64,000 nt of DNA, from contig NZ_BAABKD010000009.1 in the NCBI RefSeq assembly GCF_039543645.1, positions 124,001-188,000 on the forward strand, in the 5' to 3' direction. How positions within the stretch are numbered: position 1 is the first letter of the stretch; every line of letters starts with the position of its first letter. A program made the translations under genes and the position numbers. The notes below the pieces were generated by a model that searched no databases, was not told the DNA's origin, and worked only from the letters and a program-made list of their open reading frames with translations. This DNA comes from Paenalcaligenes hermetiae. Its GTDB lineage: Bacteria > Pseudomonadota > Gammaproteobacteria > Burkholderiales > Burkholderiaceae_B. This document shows, in pieces, positions 42,064-51,935 of the stretch.

Positions 42064-44325
42064 TTAGTCTTCGCGAATACAGTCTACATAATAACGGGGT
42101 TGACCATCGGGCCCGATATCTTGTGCCAAGCCATGTACATACGTCTCAAAGCCTGGAAACTGGGCATTGAATTCCCGTGCAAACTGTAAGTAATCCACAA
42201 TCATACGATTAAAGCGCTCACCAGGAATAAGCAAAGGAATCCCAGGAGGATAAGGAGTTAATAACACCCCTGTCACTCGCCCTTCTAGCTCATCGATGCT
42301 GACGCGCTCAACTTCGCGATGCGCCATTTTTGCATAGGCATCTGAAGGCTTCATCGCCGGCACCATATCGCTGAGGTACACCTCGGTGGTTAAACGCGCC
42401 AAATCGTATTTCTTATAGACCTCGTGAATCTGCTGACACAAGTCACGTAAACCTAAACGGTCATAGGTGGGGTGCGCCTTGCAGAAGTCTGGCAAAATAC
42501 GCCACAAGGGCTGATTACGATCATAATCGTCCTTAAACTGCTGCAAAGCCGTCAACAAGGTATTCCAGCGACCTTTAGTGATCCCGATGGTGAACAGAAT
42601 AAAAAAGGAATACAGGCCCGTTTTTTCTACCACCACCCCATGCTCTGCCAAATATTTAGACACTAACGCGGCAGGGATTCCAGTTTCTGCAAAGGTACCC
42701 GAAATATCCAACCCCGGCGTCACTACCGTAGCCTTAATGGGGTCCAGCATATTAAAGCCATCGGCAAGCTCGCCAAAACCATGCCAACGATCATTGGATT
42801 TCAAAAGCCAATCATCGCGTGAGCCGATCCCGTCGGTTGCTAGCTTATCGGGGCCCCATACCTGAAACCACCAGTCGTCTTTACCGTATTCAGAGGAAAC
42901 CTTACGCATTGCACGCCGGAAATCCAACGCTTCTTTGATGCTTTCCTCGACTAAAGCGGTACCCCCAGGGGGCTCCATCATCGCAGCGGCGACATCACAC
43001 GACGCAATAATGGCATACTGCGGCGAAGTTGATGTGTGCATTAAATACGCCTCGTTAAACACGTTGCGATCCAATGCTCGGTTTTCAGCATCTTGTACTG
43101 TAATCTGAGACGCTTGTGACAAACCGGCTAAAAGCTTATGCGTTGAGTGAGTGGCATACACCATCGTATCTTTACAACGCGGGCGATCCGGACCAATCGC
43201 ATGCATGTCTTTATAAAAACTATGAAAAGCGGCATGCGGTAACCACGCTTCGTCAAAATGCAACGTATCAATGGTTTCACCCAGCGTTTCTTTGATTTGC
43301 TCAACGTTATAAATCACCCCATCATAAGTGCTTTGCGTTAACGTTAAGATGCGAGGCATTTTGTTCGCGGCCTCGCGCGCAAAAGGGTTCGCTTCGATTT
43401 TACGCTGAATATTTTCGGGAGAGAATTCCTCTAAGGGAATCGGGCCAATAATCCCTAAGTGATTACGCGTGGGGCGTAAAAATACCGGAATCGCCCCCGT
43501 CATGGTAATCGCATGCAATATGGATTTGTGGCAGTTACGGTCTACCACCACAATATCGTTGTTCGCTACGTTGGCATGCCAAACTATTTTATTGGACGTA
43601 GATGTGCCATTCGTAACAAAAAAGCAATGGTCCGCATGAAAAATACGTGCTGCGTTCGTTTCCGCCTCGGCTACAGGACCGGTGTGATCCAACAACTGCC
43701 CCAGCTCATCGACGGCATTACATACGTCCGCACGCAACATGTTCTCACCAAAAAACTGGTGAAACATCTGTCCCACAGGGCTTTTTAAAAACGCCACCCC
43801 ACCCGAGTGCCCAGGACAGTGCCAGGAATATGAGCCGTCCGAAGCGTATTTCACCAGCTCACGGAAAAAAGGAGGAGCCAAACCGTCTAAGTAAGAGCGC
43901 GCTTCGCGGATAATATGGCGCGCCACGAACTCTGGGGTGTCTTCAAACATGTGAATAAACCCGTGTAATTCGCGCAAAATATCATTAGGAATATGTTGCG
44001 ACGTACGGGTTTCACCATATAAGTAAATGGGGATATCCTCGTTTCTAAAACGTAATTCGCCGATAAATGTGCGCAGATTTTTAATCGCTGCCGCCACATC
44101 CTCGGGGGAGTCCTCATCAAATTCCTCGTCATCGATAGACAAAATAAAAGCACTAGCTCGGCTTTGCTGTTGAGCAAAGGTACTTAAATCACCATAGCTC
44201 GTAACGCCGAGAACTTCGACGCCCTCAGCTTCGATGGCATCGGCAAGGGCACGAATCCCCAAACCGGATGCATTTTCAGAACGAAAGTCTTCGTCGATGA
44301 TGACGATAGGAAAACGAAATTTCAT
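42064..44325 (-). CDS. Orn/Lys/Arg decarboxylase, PLP-dependent (fold type I)
   Basis: A 753-residue decarboxylase with the three-part plan of AdiA/CadA/LdcI: an N-terminal response-regulator-like wing (1-130), a PLP domain, and a C-terminal domain (about 600-753). It shows PGHSGGVAFLKSPVGQMFHQFFGEN, HDHCFFVTNGTSTSNKIV-like ADHCFFVTNGTSTSNKIVW, LHFDEAWLPHAAFH (PLP Asp), and YATHSTHKLLAGLSQAS with the Schiff-base Lys. Whether arginine, lysine or ornithine is preferred cannot be told. These enzymes give polyamine precursors or acid resistance. It lies 12 bases after dcd, an arrangement I recall from other Burkholderiales, and no cognate antiporter is present. Confidence 0.9.
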   Translation of the reverse strand: MKFRFPIVIIDEDFRSENASGLGIRALADAIEAEGVEVLGVTSYGDLSTFAQQQSRASAFILSIDDEEFDEDSPEDVAAAIKNLRTFIGELRFRNEDIPIYLYGETRTSQHIPNDILRELHGFIHMFEDTPEFVARHIIREARSYLDGLAPPFFRELVKYASDGSYSWHCPGHSGGVAFLKSPVGQMFHQFFGENMLRADVCNAVDELGQLLDHTGPVAEAETNAARIFHADHCFFVTNGTSTSNKIVWHANVANNDIVVVDRNCHKSILHAITMTGAIPVFLRPTRNHLGIIGPIPLEEFSPENIQRKIEANPFAREAANKMPRILTLTQSTYDGVIYNVEQIKETLGETIDTLHFDEAWLPHAAFHSFYKDMHAIGPDRPRCKDTMVYATHSTHKLLAGLSQASQITVQDAENRALDRNVFNEAYLMHTSTSPQYAIIASCDVAAAMMEPPGGTALVEESIKEALDFRRAMRKVSSEYGKDDWWFQVWGPDKLATDGIGSRDDWLLKSNDRWHGFGELADGFNMLDPIKATVVTPGLDISGTFAETGIPAALVSKYLAEHGVVVEKTGLYSFFILFTIGITKGRWNTLLTALQQFKDDYDRNQPLWRILPDFCKAHPTYDRLGLRDLCQQIHEVYKKYDLARLTTEVYLSDMVPAMKPSDAYAKMAHREVERVSIDELEGRVTGVLLTPYPPGIPLLIPGERFNRMIVDYLQFAREFNAQFPGFETYVHGLAQDIGPDGQPRYYVDCIRED

Positions 44326-44337
44326 GCCGACTAGCTC

Positions 44338-44901
44338 CTACGTGCGTGGCAAGGTAACGCCTAACTGGCCTTGATATTTACCACCCCGATCTCGATAGGA
44401 AATCTCGCAGACCTCATCACCACCAAAAAATAGCATTTGGGCACAGCCCTCTCCGGCATAAATCTTGGCAGGAAGTGGAGTGGTATTGGAAAACTCTAAG
44501 GTAACATGCCCCTCCCATTCAGGTTCAAGTGGGGTAACGTTAACAATAATGCCACAACGAGCATACGTGCTTTTCCCTAAGCACACTGTTAACACATCGC
44601 GTGGAATACGAAAATATTCAACTGTGCGAGCTAGAGCAAACGAGTTAGGTGGAATAATACACACATCCCCCACAAAATCCACAAAAGATTTTTCATCAAA
44701 ATTTTTGGGATCAACAATAGTGGAATTGATGTTCGTAAAGATTTTAAATTCGTTGGCGCAACGTACATCGTAGCCGTAACTACTGGTGCCATAACTCACA
44801 ATGCGCTGTCCATTAATTTCACGGACCTGACCGGCTTCAAAAGGCTCAATCATGCCTTTTGCAGCCTGCTGTCGAATCCAACGATCACTTTTTATACTCA
44901 T
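44338..44901 (-). CDS. dcd: dCTP deaminase
   Basis: A 187-residue trimeric dUTPase-like enzyme that deaminates dCTP to dUTP, the main source of dUMP for ThyA in these bacteria. Motifs: SYGTSSYGYDVRCANEFKIF-like GTSSYGYDVRCANEF, VCIIPPNSFALARTVEYF, GKSTYARCGIIVNVTPLEPEWEGHVTLEFSN with the catalytic Ser, Arg and Glu residues, and the closing RDRGGKYQGQLGVTLPR. Length is standard. It lies between tamB (49 bases upstream) and the decarboxylase gene. Confidence 0.97.
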   Translation of the reverse strand: MSIKSDRWIRQQAAKGMIEPFEAGQVREINGQRIVSYGTSSYGYDVRCANEFKIFTNINSTIVDPKNFDEKSFVDFVGDVCIIPPNSFALARTVEYFRIPRDVLTVCLGKSTYARCGIIVNVTPLEPEWEGHVTLEFSNTTPLPAKIYAGEGCAQMLFFGGDEVCEISYRDRGGKYQGQLGVTLPRT

Positions 44902-44950
44902 AGTACCCTCTGCTAGGCTGGAGAACCACCCCAGCCCTAAATAAATGGAT

Positions 44951-47900
44951 TTAATCGCGCGAGAACCAACGATAAATTAAAGCCAAACCATTTACCGTAC
45001 CTATGCTCATTTCAGCAGTTAAGCGTCGGGATAAACGGTAAGTTGCTCGCCCTACCGTACCAGTATCCGCCAAGGCTTGGCGCACACTCACGGTAATATC
45101 ATCGGTCAGCTTTTTACTTGCCTCGACAAAACGACGCTCCACTTCACTGACCTCGCTTTCCGGCGAGCTCGCCGTGCTATTGGCGGGTAACACCGTTCCG
45201 GCACCACCCAGCTCACCAGAGCGCATGGATAGCTCATCAATGCCAAACTTACGGTAAAACGGCTCTCCATCACCCAAAAACGAGCTCCCAACAGATAGTA
45301 ACAAAGCCAAATCGCCGCTGCTTTCATCTGGACCATGGCCGAATAATAACCAAGATAATTTTTCTAGCTCAGAGACCTCGGGAATAGAGATCAAATCAAT
45401 TTTGGGACGACGTGCAGTGCCACCGACTTTTACACCAGCCTCTACACTCAAACCAGTACGAAGCGCCTGAATATCCAAAATAGGGCTAGTAATATCCCCC
45501 TGGAAGGTAATCGTACCCCGACGTAACTGTAGACGCTGCCCATACATCTCGATGGCGCCGCCTCGGGTATTGAGCGCCCCCAGTGCCGTGATTTGCCCAT
45601 CGATCATATGAATACGCATTTGACCAATCAGACCGGAGTTCACCCCATAACCCGTTAAATAAAATCGCGGACCCAAATCGACCTCTAGATCCATCGCCAT
45701 ATTGATAGGCGCCGCCTCTTGATCGTCTTGGGTTTTTACCGGATCGGTAGAACGAATCACCACCACATCACCATCTACCGTTGGAATCCCGCCCAGCATA
45801 TCCAGATTAAACCAGCCAGCATCTGCCGTAATTTTACCGCTTAAGTTGATCTGTGGTAAGACGGCATGTAGATGTAAATCTCCGGTTACCATGGCGTAAC
45901 GATCCGCCCGTTGTAACAGAGGATAGCGATACAGCTCCACATCAAAATTCCCTGTATTGCTATCTAGCTCCCAATAGCCATTTAAATTCAAAAACCCGCC
46001 TTTAGCGTCCTCATTTTCACTAATCCATGTTGCGGTGCGCCATTCTTTGGGTTCCACGCGTAATTGCGCAGGAAAATGCAAGCGCTCTACAGTGAATCGA
46101 TTATCATTAAGCGAGGCTTTCAGTTCCCCATCGAGCAAGCGCACACCATCATCAAGACGAGTGACCTTAAGGTGATGCCCAAGAATATCCCCTTGAGTAC
46201 TAAAGCCACCATTGGTTAAGCTTTGTAAGCGCACATTGGCAATTAACTCTCCGCCTAGTTCCAACTGATCTTTTAAAATCAAACTAGTCCATGCCAAGTT
46301 ATCTATATGGGCATCCACAACCAATTCTTTTTTATCAGCAGTACGTAATGTAATCCCCGTCTCTTTGCTATAGTGGATTGGGCTGGTGCCATTCACTTTG
46401 ATATAGCCCATGTCTTTAGTTTGAACCAACGCATCCGCACGAATAACACTACGTCCCCCTGCTCCTGGAGTGATGTCAACCGTGACTCCGGCCTCTTCTA
46501 AGCCTAGCGCGAACGCGGGCTCCGCGGGCACCATTAAATCCCCAGCTAATCGACGCAATTGAATTTTGCCAGCCAATGCCTCTTGCAGTGCCACATCCCA
46601 GTCTAACTGGATGGAAAGATCCTCTAAGGCTGTAAGACGCTCCCTTCTGTCAACCACACCACCTCGTTTTTCGTTATTGTTCTCCAGCCCTAAACGTCGC
46701 ATCAGCTCAGTGACTCGCTGCGCAGAAAGCTGTAGTGCCTCGGTGTGGCCTTTTGTGCTAAAGCCAGTCGCATCCACATGCGTTTTTTGATGCTGTAATG
46801 TCAGCCATGGCGTGTTATCAATAGCAGCATGCAAAGCAAAAGCTCCCACATCCACATCTAAAGGTTGCTGCGCTGTTGGCAACAAAATCTCTATGGAGGC
46901 TGCTTGGGGTATCTGCGCCCCTAAACCAGCGTGGTGCAACTGTACTTGTCCCAACTGCCCATTCCAACTAGGCGCAGCGCTATTAGGCTCCCAATTTCCT
47001 TTGAGCGTAAACTGAGCCTCGACTGGACCATTCCCAATTTTTGCTTTAGGGTCTCCGTGCAGCTGATGAGTTAGATGTGCATTAAGCTGATGGCTAAACA
47101 AGCTTCCAATCAGCTTTGCTTCTACCTCTGTCGCTCCCACTTGATCTAGGCTTGGCCACAGCTGTTTCAAAGCCGGTGCCTTGACCAAAAGCTGCAACGT
47201 ATCATCTGACAGCCCAAATGCCCCCTTAAGCTGTAAATGATTGTTACCTATACGCACATCTATATCACTGTTTTTTATGGTGTACGCCTGCCATAAGGGC
47301 ACAGTTGCATCAAGCGGCGCTTGAGCCACATCCATATGAATACGACCTTGTGCTACCTGACCATTCCAACGGCTTGTTTCTTCTAGTTGTAATTGAAGCT
47401 GGGCCTGCTCTAGCTGAGTGCCTGAATGCCCTAGCTGGGCTTGATAATCCCCTTTTAACGTTACTTTGGCAGGCAACTGCATATCAGGCAACCAAGCCCC
47501 CACATCAAAATCCTGCGCTTGTATTTGTCCCACCAATCGGTCTCGCGTCGGATCCTGTTCATCGCGTTGCCAATCTAAATGGGCCTGCAAGTGCGACTGG
47601 TCGGGCAGCGCAGCACGCACTGTGGTATCACGTAATGGAAAAGCTTGATCCAATTGTAAATTGGCCTGCGCCTCGGCTTCTAGCCCTTGACCTGCTGCCA
47701 CTAAAGAAAGCATCGACTGCTGTAAAGAACCCTGCCATTGTGCCATAAGATTTACCGCACAATAAGGCGCCTCAGGGTCACGCCACTCAACAGCCGTCGT
47801 ATTCTGTAAATGAGGTGGTAAATATTGATCTAAGCAAATCAGGTGCTCCGGTGTATCGGTGCTGACTCTTGCTTTTAACGTGGCTTCGCTATCCCACGGT

Positions 47901-48514
47901 GCGGCTAGCTCATGTAACTGGGCTTGCACCTGCGTGTCCACCCACAAATGCTCATAACCCACGCGAGCAGAAAGTAGCTGTAATTGCGCCCCCTCCTGAT
48001 CAAGCTGAGCTTTGGCGCGCAATTGCAGCTGACTTAAATCCACTGGCAAAGCCTGACCTTGTTGCCATAAATAAAAAGCATCAACGCCTAAATTTTCCAC
48101 ATGAACCGTAACAGGCAAAGACGGCATCGTAAATGGCTCGGCATCGGGCTCCGCGGGTTTGGGATCACCATCTAACCATACGGCGACACGTTGCGCCGAT
48201 AGCGTTTGCACATATAGCTGTCGGTTATGCCATAAACGCGGCCAGTTTACCTGAACGACGGCACCATCAACCTCCAGTCGAGTTTGATCCGGCAAGGCTA
48301 GCTGCACATGCTCCACCTCCAGCCCATGCCATAAGCTCCCCTTAACGCCGCGACTTTCTCCATCAAATTGCAGAGCTACCGTATTCATTGCCCACCGAGA
48401 CCCCGTCGGTGTTGCTATGAGCCAGTACACAAAACCCGATAGCACGAGCAGTATCACAGCAAGAACGGGCAAGCCCCAAAACATCACATGGCGGAAAATT
48501 CGATTGATACGCAT
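44951..48514 (-). CDS. tamB: Translocation and assembly module protein TamB
   Basis: An 1187-residue inner-membrane-anchored, largely beta-helical protein that spans the periplasm and works with TamA in outer-membrane protein insertion and lipid transport. One N-terminal hydrophobic segment (VMFWGLPVLAVILLVLSGFVYWLIA, residues 10-34) is followed by repetitive beta-strand sequence and the C-terminal DUF490 domain (about 850-1187), ending in the family-typical YRLSRRLTAEMSIGTVNGLALIYRWF. Length is close to the family average. Its ATG overlaps the tamA stop by one base (TAATG), so both are made together. Confidence 0.95.
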   Translation of the reverse strand: MRINRIFRHVMFWGLPVLAVILLVLSGFVYWLIATPTGSRWAMNTVALQFDGESRGVKGSLWHGLEVEHVQLALPDQTRLEVDGAVVQVNWPRLWHNRQLYVQTLSAQRVAVWLDGDPKPAEPDAEPFTMPSLPVTVHVENLGVDAFYLWQQGQALPVDLSQLQLRAKAQLDQEGAQLQLLSARVGYEHLWVDTQVQAQLHELAAPWDSEATLKARVSTDTPEHLICLDQYLPPHLQNTTAVEWRDPEAPYCAVNLMAQWQGSLQQSMLSLVAAGQGLEAEAQANLQLDQAFPLRDTTVRAALPDQSHLQAHLDWQRDEQDPTRDRLVGQIQAQDFDVGAWLPDMQLPAKVTLKGDYQAQLGHSGTQLEQAQLQLQLEETSRWNGQVAQGRIHMDVAQAPLDATVPLWQAYTIKNSDIDVRIGNNHLQLKGAFGLSDDTLQLLVKAPALKQLWPSLDQVGATEVEAKLIGSLFSHQLNAHLTHQLHGDPKAKIGNGPVEAQFTLKGNWEPNSAAPSWNGQLGQVQLHHAGLGAQIPQAASIEILLPTAQQPLDVDVGAFALHAAIDNTPWLTLQHQKTHVDATGFSTKGHTEALQLSAQRVTELMRRLGLENNNEKRGGVVDRRERLTALEDLSIQLDWDVALQEALAGKIQLRRLAGDLMVPAEPAFALGLEEAGVTVDITPGAGGRSVIRADALVQTKDMGYIKVNGTSPIHYSKETGITLRTADKKELVVDAHIDNLAWTSLILKDQLELGGELIANVRLQSLTNGGFSTQGDILGHHLKVTRLDDGVRLLDGELKASLNDNRFTVERLHFPAQLRVEPKEWRTATWISENEDAKGGFLNLNGYWELDSNTGNFDVELYRYPLLQRADRYAMVTGDLHLHAVLPQINLSGKITADAGWFNLDMLGGIPTVDGDVVVIRSTDPVKTQDDQEAAPINMAMDLEVDLGPRFYLTGYGVNSGLIGQMRIHMIDGQITALGALNTRGGAIEMYGQRLQLRRGTITFQGDITSPILDIQALRTGLSVEAGVKVGGTARRPKIDLISIPEVSELEKLSWLLFGHGPDESSGDLALLLSVGSSFLGDGEPFYRKFGIDELSMRSGELGGAGTVLPANSTASSPESEVSEVERRFVEASKKLTDDITVSVRQALADTGTVGRATYRLSRRLTAEMSIGTVNGLALIYRWFSRD

Positions 48515-50304
48515 TAAAAAGCGATCCCTAAAGAGAAATGCAAACGTATGTCACGTGTTTTTTGACCGTATGCTAAATCCACATAAAAAGGACCGGCTGG
48601 AGTACGTACTGCCGCTCCCACCCCATAGCCCCAGTGAGGGCTTAAGTCTCTAAAGGACTCTCCAGCATCGCCCACATCCACAAAGGTGCTCACACCATAC
48701 GTCGAGTTAAAAAAGTACTGGTATTCCGCACTTAATACAGCCAAAGCAGGCGCTCCCACTACCGCTGAGCCACGCTCTCTACCTATGCTGTAGTATTTAT
48801 AGCCTCGTATAGAACGGGCTCCCCCGGTTCTAAAACCAAAACCCATTGGGATACGATCGGCATTAGGCCATACTTTCCCAGCCTCTGCACGCAACATAAA
48901 TACATCATTTTTCCCAATAGGAATCCACTGTTGCGCGCGCAACCCCGCTCGATATAAGGTTTTTTTACCCCCGGACAAAGGGTAGTTAACCCCAATATCC
49001 ATATCAAATAAATTTCCCTCTCGTGGATCATATTTATTGTCCACATTGCGGCGCAAAACTTGCCAAGTCGCTTCTAATGAGGTGCCGCGCTGCGTAGCCG
49101 GCTCACCACTGACCTTGCTTTCATCCCACACCCCCATCAAACTCCATTGCGTTTCATAGTCAGCGCGGGTATTGGTATCAAACTCATATTTACTTTTTAT
49201 CCCCGTCGCGGCACGGGTTTGCTTTAAGCCTTCAATATCCTGATGTTCATATAACACCCCAAAACTATTTTTAAATCCCTTATAAGTAGGGGGAAAATGC
49301 ACATCAGAAAAAAACCGCTGTCGGTCTTTATCCACCCCTAGACCGGTTTCCGTCCAAACGGGCTGACCAAAAACAATATTCTGCCGATAAAATGCCTCTA
49401 AGCGAGGCCCATGATCACTATCTACCCCCAGAGAACCCGTGAAGCGTCGCGCTGGTGCCTCGGTAACACGAACGGAAACGGGCATTTCCACCTCGCCATC
49501 AGCACGAACTCGCTGCCCTTGCGCCTGCTCATCAAGCGTGACAAAAGCTCCCCTAAAAAATGTCGTAGATTGCAAAGCCTGCTGCCAATCATCCAACTTA
49601 TCTTGATCATAAGGCTCGCCCGGCTCATAGCGAACATAACGCCGGATAAGCTTTTCTGGGACTCGTTTTAGACCCGAGGTATAGAGCTCCCCCATGCGCA
49701 CTCGCGGACCACTACGAATCGCTAAATCCAGATCAGCGGTATTTTTATCGGCAGTAACAGTGGCTTGGGTGTGGGTATACCTCGCATAATAAAAATCTTT
49801 AGATTTAACGCTTTGAAGCAAGTCTGCTTTGGCATCAGACCAGTCCTTATTTAAGAACACATCGCCTTGATTTAACGGCCATGCCTCGCGAATTTTTTGT
49901 ACTCGAGGGGCGAACTCAGGCTCGTTGATTTGACCACTAAAACTCAAATCCACGTGCCGAACTCTCGTTTGCTCCCCCGGCTCAATCAGAATATCCCACG
50001 TTTCCCCCTGGTAGTCCTCTCCTACCTCTAGGGTCACAATCGGATCATAATAGCCTTGAGTTTGCAAAGCCGAAACCGTGGCATCGTGCGCACGCCGCCG
50101 CAAGCGCGATATTTCGTCAAGATCCTGATCTTCCGCTAGCCGCGTAATAGCATCCACAGCGCCATATATGGCTTTTAAGGCCTGAGGACCTACCCCGCCT
50201 GGATCAATCACCACCTCTGGGGTGGACGTTGTTTCAGAGCTGGTTTCTGCCCACCCGATAACAGGCACCAAGCACAATATCGCAATTAGGGCGCGCACAC
50301 GCAT
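48514..50304 (-). CDS. tamA: Translocation and assembly module outer-membrane protein TamA
   Basis: A 596-residue Omp85 protein. It has a signal peptide (MRVRALIAILCLVPVIGWA), three POTRA domains (about 30-290; DILIEPGEQTRVRHVDLSFSG, RSGPRVRMGELYTSGLKRV) and a 16-stranded barrel with the Omp85 signature GFGFRTGGARSIRGYKYYSIG and terminal GPFYVDLAYGQKTRDIRLHFSLGIAF. It inserts autotransporters and related proteins into the outer membrane together with TamB. It lies 21 bases after mrp, at the head of the tamA-tamB pair. Confidence 0.95.
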   Translation of the reverse strand: MRVRALIAILCLVPVIGWAETSSETTSTPEVVIDPGGVGPQALKAIYGAVDAITRLAEDQDLDEISRLRRRAHDATVSALQTQGYYDPIVTLEVGEDYQGETWDILIEPGEQTRVRHVDLSFSGQINEPEFAPRVQKIREAWPLNQGDVFLNKDWSDAKADLLQSVKSKDFYYARYTHTQATVTADKNTADLDLAIRSGPRVRMGELYTSGLKRVPEKLIRRYVRYEPGEPYDQDKLDDWQQALQSTTFFRGAFVTLDEQAQGQRVRADGEVEMPVSVRVTEAPARRFTGSLGVDSDHGPRLEAFYRQNIVFGQPVWTETGLGVDKDRQRFFSDVHFPPTYKGFKNSFGVLYEHQDIEGLKQTRAATGIKSKYEFDTNTRADYETQWSLMGVWDESKVSGEPATQRGTSLEATWQVLRRNVDNKYDPREGNLFDMDIGVNYPLSGGKKTLYRAGLRAQQWIPIGKNDVFMLRAEAGKVWPNADRIPMGFGFRTGGARSIRGYKYYSIGRERGSAVVGAPALAVLSAEYQYFFNSTYGVSTFVDVGDAGESFRDLSPHWGYGVGAAVRTPAGPFYVDLAYGQKTRDIRLHFSLGIAF

Positions 50305-50325
50305 GCATTATCCCTTTAAATCAAA

Positions 50326-51411
50326 TTACAAAGGACGAGGAACGACTTTAGGACGCTGCCAAGAGGTGTCCGCGGGTAAGGTGGCAATATGCGCAGCGAC
50401 CTTGGTAGCAATTTCATGGTAGAGCTTCGCTTCAGTACTATCTGGCGCGGCCACCACCGTGGGATTGCCGGAATCAGTCTGTTCACGAATAGCCATCGCC
50501 AAAGGCAACGCACCCAACCACGGTACGTTGTATTTCTCAGCCATTTCACGCCCACCATGCTGACCAAAAATAGCTTCAGCATGCCCACAGTTGGTACAAA
50601 TGTGCATCGACATATTTTCTACGATACCCAATACAGGAACATTCACCTGCTGAAACATTTTGAGCCCTTTACGCGCATCCGCTAATGCCATATCTTGCGG
50701 GGTTGTTACGACCACGGCTCCCACCAACGGGATTTTTTGTGCCATCGTTAAAGCAATATCACCTGTTCCGGGGGGCATGTCTACGATCAAATAATCCAAA
50801 TCATGCCAGGCTGTTTGCGTAATCAATTGCGTTAGTGCCTGTGTCGCCATAGGACCACGCCAAATCGCTGGTGCATCCTCTTGCATTAAAAAACCCAGCG
50901 AGTTTGTCTGGATGCCATGCGCTTCTAGGGGCTTCATGGATTTACCATCAATAGAGCGTGGGCGCTCGTTAATTCCCAGCATGATTGGCGCACTCGGACC
51001 ATAGATATCAGCGTCTAAAAGACCAACCTTAGCACCTTGTTGGGCTAAGGCTAAAGCCAAGTTCACAGAAGTTGTACTTTTACCAACCCCCCCTTTGCCC
51101 GACGCCACAGCAATGATATTGCGTACATTCGGTAAAGGGCGCAAACTATCTTGTACGGCGTGCGTTTGTATACGTGCATACACGCTGAGCTTAGCGACTT
51201 CCAAACCTAATGGAGTAACCGCCTCTTGAATTCGTTGCTTTAATACCCCATCTGCATCATATAGCGGATAAGATAATGTTAAGCTTAATGTCAGCTTGTT
51301 GTCCGTTAACTGAATTTCACAGCTCTGCGAGGACACATCCAGCTTTTTATGGGTATTGGGATCAATTACCGCAGCAACGGCAGATAAAATTTGTTCGTTA
51401 GTTACATTCAT
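50326..51411 (-). CDS. apbC: Fe-S cluster carrier ATPase Mrp/ApbC
   Basis: A 361-residue P-loop NTPase that carries and delivers [4Fe-4S] clusters. An N-terminal MIP18/DUF59-like domain (1-85) is followed by the ATPase domain with AVASGKGGVGKSTTSVNLALALA (deviant Walker A), LLDADIYGPSAPIML, DYLIVDMPPGTGDIALTMAQ, and the cluster-binding CxxC in MHICTNCGHAEAIFG. The ATG at 51411 begins the seven-gene minus-strand run. A divergent small membrane-protein gene and metG lie on the other side. Standard length for proteobacterial Mrp. Confidence 0.96.
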   Translation of the reverse strand: MNVTNEQILSAVAAVIDPNTHKKLDVSSQSCEIQLTDNKLTLSLTLSYPLYDADGVLKQRIQEAVTPLGLEVAKLSVYARIQTHAVQDSLRPLPNVRNIIAVASGKGGVGKSTTSVNLALALAQQGAKVGLLDADIYGPSAPIMLGINERPRSIDGKSMKPLEAHGIQTNSLGFLMQEDAPAIWRGPMATQALTQLITQTAWHDLDYLIVDMPPGTGDIALTMAQKIPLVGAVVVTTPQDMALADARKGLKMFQQVNVPVLGIVENMSMHICTNCGHAEAIFGQHGGREMAEKYNVPWLGALPLAMAIREQTDSGNPTVVAAPDSTEAKLYHEIATKVAAHIATLPADTSWQRPKVVPRPL

Positions 51412-51498
51412 TGGTTAACAAACCCTAAAAAAATGACTAACACGCTAAAACTAGCGTACTAGAGGAATTATCTTCTTCAAAAAGTGTCATACACTATT

Positions 51499-51783
51499 AT
51501 GAATACATTTAATCAGATTCTACGCTCTATCCTCTTCTTTGTATTAACGCTTGTAGGGATGTTCATGGCGGCTATCTTTATGGTGTCTACCGCCATTGCT
51601 GTCGCTATTTTATACATTGTAGCGCGCATCAGCGGGCGTCCTTTTGCGTTCAAATCCTACTGGGAAAAACGTCGTCCCCGTCGTTATAGTCCCTCTTCAT
51701 TTAGCCCAAAAACGGCGGCTCGCGCCACAACGGCACGTAGCCCCCAAAACGTGACAGACATAGAAATGCGCGAAATTCCTTAA
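51499..51783 (+). CDS. Small single-span membrane protein, function unknown
   Basis: A 94-residue protein with one long hydrophobic stretch (about residues 8-42, ILFFVLTLVGMFMAAIFMVS onward) followed by a basic, Ser/Pro/Arg-rich cytoplasmic-looking tail. No family is recognised; the composition suggests a small inner-membrane protein. The start is uncertain: GTG 51484 is in frame five codons upstream, but neither start has a well-spaced ribosome-binding site (AGAGGAA lies too far upstream), so I prefer ATG 51499. It lies between the divergent mrp gene and metG, 152 bases before the latter. Confidence 0.6.
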   Translation: MNTFNQILRSILFFVLTLVGMFMAAIFMVSTAIAVAILYIVARISGRPFAFKSYWEKRRPRRYSPSSFSPKTAARATTARSPQNVTDIEMREIP

Positions 51784-51935
51784 AAAACTAACGGTTTTTC
51801 GCGGCATCTGCTATGCTTGCCTAGCATAGGTTAGGCGAACTTACATCAGTCGCTACCTAGCTGTCATATATTTTTACCATTTTGTTTGATTGGCTCGCCT
51901 TTGGCGGGCTATAGCCCTTTATAGGTTTTAGATTT

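Noticed and set aside
47305..47748. Long open frames opposite tamB
   Set aside because: They are antisense shadows of a confident gene, with no family similarity and no ribosome-binding site.
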